In this document: piece after piece, positions 1 to 6,121 of the stretch
How the letters are laid out: each line of letters begins with the position of its first letter
Position numbering within the stretch: position 1 is the first letter of the stretch
From: Anaerolineales bacterium
GTDB lineage: Bacteria > Chloroflexota > Anaerolineae > 4572-78 > NAK82
Length of the DNA stretch: 7,509 nt
Assembly: GCA_024643945.1 (NCBI GenBank)
Contig: JAHELX010000295.1
Location: 1 to 7,509, forward strand
Direction: 5' to 3'
Program-made: the position numbers and the translations under genes
Notes under the pieces: generated by a model
Seen by the model: the letters and a program-made list of their open reading frames with translations, nothing else
Databases searched by the model: none
What the model was told of the DNA's origin: nothing

Positions 1-1007
1 GCTCGGGCTGGCAGCGGTTGGGGCGGAGCAGGGAAGGGCTGACCGGCCGGGGCCGGGACCGAGCCGCGCACTGCGCAATAGACAGCGCAACTGACGGTCA
101 TGGTAAAGGTCCAGGGGAAGACCAGCAGGATGCCACCGACCAGGATTGCGTTGCCCAGGCTCATCAGTACGCCGGCGATGCGATAGGTGGGCGGCAAGGA
201 CCTGAGGCCAAAGCCCCGCCCCAGCTCCGCAAACGGCTCTAACAGGTCGGACAACGGCCCCATGATGACGGTGCTCTGGATGCTCAACATCTTCTCAGGT
301 GAGACGCCGGCCATCATAACCGCGTTGGTTACGCTGAGGCCGGCGCCAGCCAGGAACGCCAGCACCACAATGGCCAGGACCATCACCAGTATGGCCAGGA
401 TGAAGTAGCTGACGATCTGGCCGGCCGCCGATCGCACGGTGCGCATAACGTGGCGTACGGTCTCGATCACACCCCGGTTCGCTTCGATGACCGCCGGGTA
501 AATCAGCCAGCTACCCATGTAGATCATCAGCGCCACCAGAATGTTGATCACGACCAGCGGCAGGTACAACAACCCGGCCAGCAATTCCCCGGCGTAGGGA
601 ATACGCCCCAGCAAGAGGACGAGGGTCTCGGCCAGCAGCACCGCCAGGCCGACCAGTGCCAGGCCTAAGGGGGCCAGCAGGAAACTGGCCAGGTGTCCCC
701 AGGCGTACTGCAAGGCTGCGCCGAGGCTCAAGCCGGGTTGACCATCCAGGTCAGCCCAGGCCAGCCGGGCGACTGCGCCGGAGAACAGCGCGCCCAGCAC
801 CCAGGCAATCAGCAGCCCGAGGATCAATATGAGGATAGCGGCGGCTGTCTCCTCGCTGCTTATGGCGTTGGACAACAAGGCGAACAGGCCGATATCCAAG
901 CCAAGGGCGACGATGCCGATGAAAGCCAGCGTCACCCTGCGCCGGTCGAGAGCCAGGTCAATGGCCCGCAGGATAAGGTCCAACCCTGAAGTAGACGTAG
1001 TAACCAT
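1..1007 (-). CDS. Polytopic membrane protein, C-terminus cut by the window edge
   Basis: The frame is open from an ATG at 1007 to the left edge (335 codons seen, no stop). The start follows AAGGAG with a 7-nt spacer. The protein is strongly hydrophobic, with membrane segments at about residues 27-47, 57-80, 105-132, 147-170, 196-222 and 275-305. A Pro-Ala-Val-Ile-Glu-Ala stretch at 172-177 is followed by a basic amphipathic helix with arginines at 186, 190 and 193. This pattern resembles the broad class of YciC/DUF975-like or GDPD-membrane-domain proteins, but I cannot assign a family firmly. From about residue 317 the chain becomes rich in Pro and Ala, as the neighbouring vWA protein does before its zinc ribbon, so a ribbon may follow outside the window. 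It lies 57 nt downstream of the 1214-residue protein and is probably co-transcribed with it. The coding call is firm. The function is unknown. Confidence 0.85.
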   Translation of the reverse strand, partial: MVTTSTSGLDLILRAIDLALDRRRVTLAFIGIVALGLDIGLFALLSNAISSEETAAAILILILGLLIAWVLGALFSGAVARLAWADLDGQPGLSLGAALQYAWGHLASFLLAPLGLALVGLAVLLAETLVLLLGRIPYAGELLAGLLYLPLVVINILVALMIYMGSWLIYPAVIEANRGVIETVRHVMRTVRSAAGQIVSYFILAILVMVLAIVVLAFLAGAGLSVTNAVMMAGVSPEKMLSIQSTVIMGPLSDLLEPFAELGRGFGLRSLPPTYRIAGVLMSLGNAILVGGILLVFPWTFTMTVSCAVYCAVRGSVPAPAGQPFPAPPQPLPAR

Positions 1008-1014
1008 GAGAGTG

Positions 1015-1020
1015 CTCCTT
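1015..1020 (-). promoter_or_regulatory. Shine-Dalgarno of the left-edge membrane protein
   Basis: AAGGAG on the minus strand, 7 nt before the ATG at 1007. It supports that start codon. It lies in the 57-nt gap after the stop of the large upstream gene, in which I see no convincing terminator. Confidence 0.75.
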
Positions 1021-1064
1021 TCTTTGGCTTCAATTTACCGAACCAAGACTCAAGAGAGGGAAGA

Positions 1065-4000
1065 CTACTCCCGCATCTCCTTCCCACCTCCCCAGATCAT
1101 ACCGGCCAGCCCGACCAACGTTCCCCACAGCCCTGGGCGGCTGCAAGCCAGCGCCCCTCGGCCAAGGAAGGTCCCGATCACGAACAGCAATACGCCAACT
1201 GCTATAAGGATGGTCAATCCACCCGCTATCTTTCGCTGCCGCCAACGCAGCAAAAGAAGGGACATAGCCGCCGACAGGGGCACCAGGTACACCAGGTAGC
1301 TCGGCGGGCCGGCCGCTCCCCCCTGGAAGTTGATCACCCCGACCGAACACGGCATATGCCACCCACTGGTCTGGAGGCCGGAACAGTCCACCCAGGGCAG
1401 GAAGAAACACAGCAGCACGACCAGCGCGCCGAGAGCCACCACCAGCCACCCGCTCACGCGCCGCCGAATCCCAGGAAGGGGCAGGGGGTGGGCGGGAACG
1501 GCGGCTGGCAGTGGGCTGCCACACCGCTGGCAGAACCGGGCGTCCGGCCGCTTGGCCGGGGTGCTGCAACGAGGGCAAATTGCTATGCCCCGGCCGCAAT
1601 GCGAACAGAAGCGGGCAGCAGAGCGCAGCTTTGTACCACAGTACGGGCAGAGAGTGGTCGACAGAAAAGGCGGCTGGCGGCGACGCCGATGAATGACGAC
1701 TGCCGACCCCGTCAGCAGGCTGGCAGCCAAGACCGCAATCAACAGCAAGCCCAACCACGATACCCCCCCTGCCCGGCCGATCTCGAACACGGCTACCTCG
1801 ATCATTCGCGAGGGGAGCAATTCCTGGTCGAAGCTGCCGTTGCCGTCGTGGTCTACACGCAGGGTATGGGCATCGTCGGCTCGTATTGCTAACTCAGCCA
1901 GGGTGTCCGGATTGAGGGGCACATCTTCGTAGGCCAGCCGCACTGCCTGGCGAAGTGACCGGTCGGTGTAAAACACATCCAGATTAAAGGCGCCATCTCC
2001 GGCCCCGTCCACACGAACATCATACCGGTCGCCCAGATTGGCATGGGGGATGACAATGAATTGCTGGCCTGTCTCTGGCTGAGTGAAATAGCGCCCCCCT
2101 GGGATGTCCAGGTCCACGCCGCCGGCCGGATTGGGACCCACATGCCGCCCTCTTCGATCATAGAGATGCAATTGGGCTGGACTCCCCAGCGCTACCCCCA
2201 GATCATCGGGGCCAACAACGATAGGTGATGGCGGCTTATAGCTGGGCGCCTCCGCAGCGAAACGGCCCAGCAGGTGCTGTGTGGCCAGCGCGCCCACGAC
2301 CAGGCGGCCAGCCGCAATGCGGGCGGCGCCGTCCTTTTCAGGAAAATCCCCGGCCGGGCCGCCGTTTCCAGCCACGCCGACCAGGTAGTACATTAGGTCG
2401 GGCCAACTGCCAGGGGCGATCTCAACGGGACTGCCACCTGCCCTATCGAACACGGCGTACAGGTGCTCGTCTCCTTCCACAGCGATCAGGTCGAGGCTGT
2501 AATAAGGGAACGATCTCATCGTCCCGGCCATGTAGCTCAGTTCACCGAGGCTAATAACGTAGATCTCGACGTGGTTCTCGATCAGCGTCTGGCCGTTGTG
2601 GTAAAGGTAGTCTATGGGCTGAACATCAGGCCGGCCGTCCACCTTCCCCTCAATTACCGTACCGTCCAGCAACACCAACCGCAATCGCCAGCCAATCTCC
2701 GCTTCCGGCCAAGCGCGGGGTAGCCCATCGATAACCTGGTAGCTGAACACCTCGCGCACGAAGTAGGGGTTGCTGACGATCATGTTGCCTTCCGGAATAC
2801 GCTTGTCAGTTTGACCTATCCGCCCAGGGTGGCTGTACTGCGCTGCCCACTCACCTATATCACGCGTCACCCAGCCCAAGTCGTGTGAAGCCCAATTGTC
2901 GGCCCCGAGTTCCTGCGACCTGGACTCAAGCAGCGACTCAACTGAGAACTGAGTTTCACCACGCTCCGCCCGCTCCTGTCCAGAAAAGGGCTGGGTTTCC
3001 AGGTAACTGTGGAGCATAAAGTCATTTGGGCCTCTAAATGGGTAACCGGCCCGTTCATTAAATGCGCCAACCCTTTTCCGTTCTTCGGGCATGGGATAGT
3101 CGTACCGATTGCCGGCAGTCAGCTCACCGAAGTTGGGCCGATGCACGTCGCGCACCTCGCGTGCATCGGCATAGCGCAAGAAATTGGTCATCCATTCAAG
3201 GATTTCGACAGCGGTAAACACTTGAGTGATCGGACGGGCGCCACCCAACACCTTGCCAAACACGGCGGCTACTTTTCTCTCGGTCAGCTTTTTGGCTGCG
3301 TAGGAGGCGGCCTTGCGAGCCATGAAACTGTACAAATCGGCCTCGGGCTTGTAGTAGGGGATAGTGTAGTACGGATCGGCGGGGCTTTGCATATAGAAAG
3401 AAGCCCGGCCAAGGTAGAACATGGCCCACTCCTCGTTGGTAGTAAAGGTGTAATCCATATCCCCGTCAAATGCGTTGTTGTCCGGGTTGTTCCAACGGAG
3501 CGGCTTTTCGTCTATATCTCGATGGTTCCAGGCCCGCACCGCTAAGTCGTAGTAGTGCTGAGCCTGTGAGTCAGCATCGGCTCGCCCCCATAGGGCAAAG
3601 CCCATCTTCACCGTTTTCTCCATCAGACTGCCGCTCACCTCGCCCAATACACCACGGACCAACTCAGTGGCTAAGCGAGCTCGGAGCTTAGCCAGGGCAC
3701 GGGGGTCAAGATGTTCCAACAGGTACGTGCGGTCCAATTCGAGGCGCACGTACTCGAAAGTGAAGGTTTGTCCCCCATCTTCCACCGTCCACGTGACATC
3801 CATCCTTTCCAGAGAGTCGCTCATCTGTAGCATCAGTTCCCGCCGCACCGCCTTGTCCAGTACGGCGCTCTCCAACGCTTTGCTCAAGACCTCTATGATT
3901 TCGCGCTTCGGCACGTCCTTGGGCACCAAGAAGACCAACAGGTGCTCATCAAAGGTAAGGGGTACATCCAGGTTCAAAAAGCGGTGAGCCTCGTCGTCCT

Positions 4001-4709
4001 CTTTGGAAGCCTGCAACCCAGCGCGTAGCGCAGCAGTGAACTCCGCCCGGCGCTCTTCGTAGAAGGTCTCGCCATTGGCCTTAAGTTGCTCCAGGACCAG
4101 TTCGACCATCCAGGCGTGCGGGTCGAGTGCGGGGTCAATAGTAGGCGACATGGACGGCACTACCTCCATTTCCCCACCAGGGAATGTCACGTTAACAGCA
4201 TTCGAGGCAGGACTGTCGAATAACCACTTGCTCGCACTGGCGGTAAAGACGTTTTCACCCTTGTTGAGAACGACGCCATCCATCCGCCACTCGCCAGCCG
4301 TGTTGACAGTGGCCTCCTGATAATATCTCGCATTGCGCCACAGGGTAACGGTGCTCGCAGCCAGGCTGGTACCTTGCACGCTGAGCGCCCCGCTCGGAGA
4401 TATCGTGCCGTCGACCGGGGCGGTGATGCTGGGAGCTGGTGGGCGGATACTATTCCAAAAATTCTGCCACGCCTGGGCCAGGTCCCGTTTTAGGTCCTCC
4501 CACGAGTGAGCGATCTGTTGTTTAATATCCTCCAGGAGGCTGTTCAACCAATCGAGGATGGCCTGCTGGATCGAAGCGATCAGTTGAGCAATCAGCTCGT
4601 TCAGCATGCGCTCCAGCTCGTCGGCACAGGCACACGCCGGCAGGACCAGCACCAATAAGAGGGCTAACGTGCCCAGCAGCAAGCGTTGCCAACTTTGCAA
4701 ATCGGTCAT
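1065..4709 (-). CDS. Very large exported protein: Ig-like domain, unknown ectodomain, TM, double zinc ribbon, four TM
   Basis: It encodes 1214 residues. Residues 1-29 are a signal peptide with a hydrophobic core and an Ala-Cys-Ala site before Asp30. Residues 31-90 are amphipathic helix carrying Trp 54, 70, 81 and 85. Residues 92-176 resemble a bacterial Ig-like domain. Residues 200-780 are an aromatic-rich alpha/beta region I do not recognise. Residues 828-965 look like beta-rich repeats ending in a Ca-loop-like DHDGNGSFD. A transmembrane helix (983-1006) and HRRRR lead to a double zinc ribbon (Cys 1021, 1024, 1035, 1038, 1045, 1048, 1060, 1063), followed by membrane segments near 1087-1105, 1137-1154, 1161-1183 and 1193-1206. 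Positive-inside logic puts residues 30-980 outside and the ribbon in the cytoplasm. I chose the ATG at 4709, not an upstream in-frame ATG at 4868, because it has AGGAGAA 9 nt upstream, begins directly with a signal peptide and avoids overlapping the vWA gene. The function is unknown; a structural or receptor-like surface subunit is a guess. Confidence 0.88.
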   Translation of the reverse strand: MTDLQSWQRLLLGTLALLLVLVLPACACADELERMLNELIAQLIASIQQAILDWLNSLLEDIKQQIAHSWEDLKRDLAQAWQNFWNSIRPPAPSITAPVDGTISPSGALSVQGTSLAASTVTLWRNARYYQEATVNTAGEWRMDGVVLNKGENVFTASASKWLFDSPASNAVNVTFPGGEMEVVPSMSPTIDPALDPHAWMVELVLEQLKANGETFYEERRAEFTAALRAGLQASKEDDEAHRFLNLDVPLTFDEHLLVFLVPKDVPKREIIEVLSKALESAVLDKAVRRELMLQMSDSLERMDVTWTVEDGGQTFTFEYVRLELDRTYLLEHLDPRALAKLRARLATELVRGVLGEVSGSLMEKTVKMGFALWGRADADSQAQHYYDLAVRAWNHRDIDEKPLRWNNPDNNAFDGDMDYTFTTNEEWAMFYLGRASFYMQSPADPYYTIPYYKPEADLYSFMARKAASYAAKKLTERKVAAVFGKVLGGARPITQVFTAVEILEWMTNFLRYADAREVRDVHRPNFGELTAGNRYDYPMPEERKRVGAFNERAGYPFRGPNDFMLHSYLETQPFSGQERAERGETQFSVESLLESRSQELGADNWASHDLGWVTRDIGEWAAQYSHPGRIGQTDKRIPEGNMIVSNPYFVREVFSYQVIDGLPRAWPEAEIGWRLRLVLLDGTVIEGKVDGRPDVQPIDYLYHNGQTLIENHVEIYVISLGELSYMAGTMRSFPYYSLDLIAVEGDEHLYAVFDRAGGSPVEIAPGSWPDLMYYLVGVAGNGGPAGDFPEKDGAARIAAGRLVVGALATQHLLGRFAAEAPSYKPPSPIVVGPDDLGVALGSPAQLHLYDRRGRHVGPNPAGGVDLDIPGGRYFTQPETGQQFIVIPHANLGDRYDVRVDGAGDGAFNLDVFYTDRSLRQAVRLAYEDVPLNPDTLAELAIRADDAHTLRVDHDGNGSFDQELLPSRMIEVAVFEIGRAGGVSWLGLLLIAVLAASLLTGSAVVIHRRRRQPPFLSTTLCPYCGTKLRSAARFCSHCGRGIAICPRCSTPAKRPDARFCQRCGSPLPAAVPAHPLPLPGIRRRVSGWLVVALGALVVLLCFFLPWVDCSGLQTSGWHMPCSVGVINFQGGAAGPPSYLVYLVPLSAAMSLLLLRWRQRKIAGGLTILIAVGVLLFVIGTFLGRGALACSRPGLWGTLVGLAGMIWGGGKEMRE
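1521..1649 (-). other. Double zinc ribbon between transmembrane segments
   Basis: Residues 1021-1063 of the large protein carry four Cys-x-x-Cys knuckles (CPYC, CSHC, CPRC, CQRC) in the spacing of DZR-type zinc ribbons. It follows a transmembrane helix and four arginines, so it should lie in the cytoplasm. The second half ends Ala-Arg-Phe-Cys, like the ribbon of the neighbouring vWA protein, which has Ala-Arg-Phe-Cys-Pro-Arg-Cys-Gly. Confidence 0.85.
4182..4436 (-). other. Ig-like beta-sandwich domain in the large surface protein
   Basis: Residues 92-176 show the pattern of bacterial Ig-like or glucodextranase-B-like domains: a Pro-Ser-Ile-Thr-Ala-Pro opening, a Val-Gln-Gly-Thr strand, Ala-Gly-Glu-Trp before the middle strand, and Leu-Asn-Lys-Gly-Glu-Asn-Val-Phe-Thr-Ala near the end. 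Such domains usually act as spacers or adhesive modules on secreted proteins. The assignment is from pattern only. Confidence 0.6.
4623..4709 (-). other. Signal peptide of the large surface protein
   Basis: Residues 1-29 have a short polar start with one Arg, a Leu-rich core (residues 10-23), then LPACACA followed by Asp-Glu-Leu. Ala-Cys-Ala before Asp30 fits signal peptidase I. Leu-Pro-Ala-Cys (23-26) also resembles a lipobox, but Pro at the -2 position is unusual, so processing as a lipoprotein is less likely. Confidence 0.75.
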
Positions 4710-4744
4710 CTTGGGCACTTCTCCTGTTCTCCCTCTGTAGCCAT
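4706..4744 (-). other. Possible 12-codon leader ORF overlapping the start of the large gene
   Basis: An ATG at 4744 opens 12 codons (MATEGEQEKCPR) and a TGA whose first two bases are shared with the next ATG (ATGA at 4709-4706). The arrangement would couple translation to the large gene. Only a weak purine-rich GGGAGA sits upstream with almost no spacer, so it may be chance in a purine-rich leader. Confidence 0.2.
4719..4725 (-). promoter_or_regulatory. Shine-Dalgarno that sets the start of the large protein
   Basis: AGGAGAA on the minus strand, 9 nt before the ATG at 4709. It decides the start against the in-frame ATG at 4868, whose 53 extra residues are polar, precede the signal peptide and would overlap the end of the vWA gene. 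The surrounding 89-nt gap (4710-4798) holds no clear promoter or terminator. Confidence 0.75.
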
Positions 4745-4798
4745 TCTCCCGCTCACCTCGTTCTATCCCTTCCTGTTCCCCTGGTATGGCTCTATGCT

Positions 4799-6109
4799 CT
4801 ACCGAGCTGCGCGCGGCTGGCCACACCTGGGGCAGAACCTGGCCTGGGGCCGGAGCGACGCACCACACCGAGCACAGGTTGGCAAGACCCGGCCAGGCGG
4901 GGGCGGAACGCGGGGGGGCGGCGCGGGAGAGGGTGACAGATAAGCCGGCGGCGGCGCTGAAAAGGCCTGAGGCGGGGCCCCTCTGAGCGGTGCGCCCTGC
5001 GCTGGGCCGGGCTCATAGATGGGCGCTGGCTGGGGATATGACTCGGCTTGCTTCCGCATGCCCTTCACCCCGCTCACGGTGCGGGGCAGGAAGAGCAATC
5101 CTAGCAGGGGGATCCCCAGCCCGATGAGCAGCGGCAAGTTGAGAGTCACGGATAGGACGCCGCCGGGGTTATAATCCCCTGTCACACTCAAAACGGCGCC
5201 GGGATGCTCGACCGCCGCCCCCACGTCGCGCCGGGTGCCGTCCCGGCGGGGCGTGGGGGAGGTGTAGGTCAACGCATACTCATTTTGCAGGGCTTGCGCT
5301 AGATCCCGGTATAAAGCGGCTAACTGGCTGGCGTCGGGCGAGAAATAGTAGCGCCCGCCCGTCTGGCTGGCCATCTTTTCCAGCCGGTTTTCCTGCACAT
5401 CCCAACCCAGGCCAATGGTATACAGCGGCACTTTGTTCTCCCGAGCAAACTCGATGGTATTCTTCAGGTTGTGTCGGCTGCGATTATCCTTGCCGTCCGT
5501 CATGGCGACGATCACTTTGCGACCCGGCTGAGGCCCAAGGTCTATAATCCCGTCGTAAACGGCGTCGTAATAGGCTGTGTCCCCGGCCGGCCCCAGCCGC
5601 GAGATGGCAGCCTTGAGAGACTGGCGGTCAGCTTCGGAGATAAGGGTAAGGGCCCCCAGCGTGGTCAGGGCCTCATTGAAAGCAATCACACCCAGTTTAT
5701 CCCGTCCAGGCTGGAGTTGATTGAGAAAGGCATGAGCTGCGGCCTGGGCCCCTTCTATTTTGCCATGGGCGTTCATGCTACCGCTACGGTCAATCACCAA
5801 TATGGCAACCACAGGTTGTCGTCCGGCACCGATGAAATCCTCGATCTCGACCGGGATGCCGTCCTCAGTCAGAGCAAACGCTTCCTGTCCCAAATCGGCC
5901 ATCGGCTGCCCCGAGCCATCCACCACCGACAGATAAGCCGTTACGCGGGGGAACTCGGACTCATCCACATAGGCCACGCTGGCCCGCGAGCCGTCCTCCC
6001 CCTGGCGGCTACCCGGCCTGGACAGCTCCAGACTCATCAAAAACACCCAGCCAACGGCACAGGCAGCCAGGATCACTAACCATACCACGCGTTTGGCAAA
6101 TGCTTTCAT
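4799..6109 (-). CDS. Membrane-anchored vWA-domain protein with proline-rich tail and zinc ribbon
   Basis: 436 residues. An N-terminal hydrophobic helix (about 8-26) exports or anchors the protein. A short beta-rich lead-in (about 55-95, ending Leu-Thr-Glu-Asp-Gly) is followed by a von Willebrand A domain (about 98-275). All three metal-ion-dependent adhesion site elements are present: Asp107-x-Ser109-x-Ser111, Thr178 and Asp205. A second membrane helix spans about 318-341. The tail is rich in Pro and Ala (358-408) and ends in a zinc ribbon with Cys 412, 415, 426 and 429. The vWA domain should therefore be outside and the ribbon inside. An intact MIDAS implies divalent-cation-dependent protein binding, as known for the family. 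The start has GGGAGG 6 nt upstream and lies 12 nt after the FHA gene stop, so the two are almost certainly translated from one message. The partner is unknown; the large exported protein next door is the obvious candidate. Confidence 0.93.
   Translation of the reverse strand: MKAFAKRVVWLVILAACAVGWVFLMSLELSRPGSRQGEDGSRASVAYVDESEFPRVTAYLSVVDGSGQPMADLGQEAFALTEDGIPVEIEDFIGAGRQPVVAILVIDRSGSMNAHGKIEGAQAAAHAFLNQLQPGRDKLGVIAFNEALTTLGALTLISEADRQSLKAAISRLGPAGDTAYYDAVYDGIIDLGPQPGRKVIVAMTDGKDNRSRHNLKNTIEFARENKVPLYTIGLGWDVQENRLEKMASQTGGRYYFSPDASQLAALYRDLAQALQNEYALTYTSPTPRRDGTRRDVGAAVEHPGAVLSVTGDYNPGGVLSVTLNLPLLIGLGIPLLGLLFLPRTVSGVKGMRKQAESYPQPAPIYEPGPAQGAPLRGAPPQAFSAPPPAYLSPSPAPPPRVPPPPGRVLPTCARCGASLRPQARFCPRCGQPRAAR
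4823..4876 (-). other. C-terminal zinc ribbon of the vWA protein
   Basis: Residues 412-429: Cys-Ala-Arg-Cys-Gly, ten residues, then Cys-Pro-Arg-Cys-Gly. It sits after a proline-rich linker at the extreme C-terminus, on the predicted cytoplasmic side. Zinc binding is inferred from the four-Cys spacing. Confidence 0.85.
5285..5818 (-). other. vWA domain with complete MIDAS
   Basis: Residues about 98-275. The Val-Ala-Ile-Leu-Val-Ile strand runs into Asp-Arg-Ser-Gly-Ser, followed by Gly-Asp-Thr-Ala (Thr178) and Met-Thr-Asp-Gly-Lys-Asp (Asp205). The later Thr-Ile-Gly-Leu-Gly and Gly-Gly-Arg-Tyr-Tyr-Phe stretches match the terminal strands of vWA folds in surface proteins of this type. Confidence 0.93.
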
Positions 6110-6115
6110 GCTCTC

Positions 6116-6121
6116 CCTCCC
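6116..6121 (-). promoter_or_regulatory. Shine-Dalgarno of the vWA gene, directly after the FHA stop
   Basis: GGGAGG on the minus strand, immediately downstream of the TAA that ends the FHA gene (6122-6124) and 6 nt before the vWA ATG at 6109. Such tight packing favours re-initiation by the same ribosomes and near-equal amounts of the two proteins. Confidence 0.8.

Noticed and set aside
1020..1053. Weak inverted repeat in the 57-nt gap (CTTTGGCTTC with GAACCAAG)
   Set aside because: The stem needs bulges and has no following T-run in the direction of transcription, so it is not a credible terminator.
829..1299. Plus-strand open frame spanning the gap between the large gene and the left-edge gene
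   Set aside because: It is antisense to two well-supported genes and its Arg/Pro/Ser-rich product has no recognisable structure.
1030..1758. 242-codon minus-strand open frame inside the large gene
   Set aside because: It lies in another frame over the membrane and zinc-ribbon block. Its product is a Pro/Arg/Ala-rich low-complexity chain with no domain, as expected of a GC-rich shadow.
3009..3545. 178-codon plus-strand open frame within the large gene
   Set aside because: It is antisense to the middle of the ectodomain, shows no domain, and gives no sign of independent coding.
4632..4643. Lipobox-like Leu-Pro-Ala-Cys in the signal peptide of the large protein
   Set aside because: Pro at the -2 position is atypical and a good signal peptidase I site (Ala-Cys-Ala before Asp30) follows immediately, so I do not call it a lipoprotein.
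4710..4868. Upstream in-frame extension of the large gene to an ATG at 4868
   Set aside because: It adds 53 polar residues before an obvious signal peptide, overlaps the 3' end of the vWA gene, and bypasses the well-placed AGGAGAA at 4719-4725.
5471..6079. 202-codon plus-strand open frame antisense to the vWA gene
   Set aside because: It is an exact mirror of conserved vWA coding sequence. It has no domain and no convincing ribosome site.
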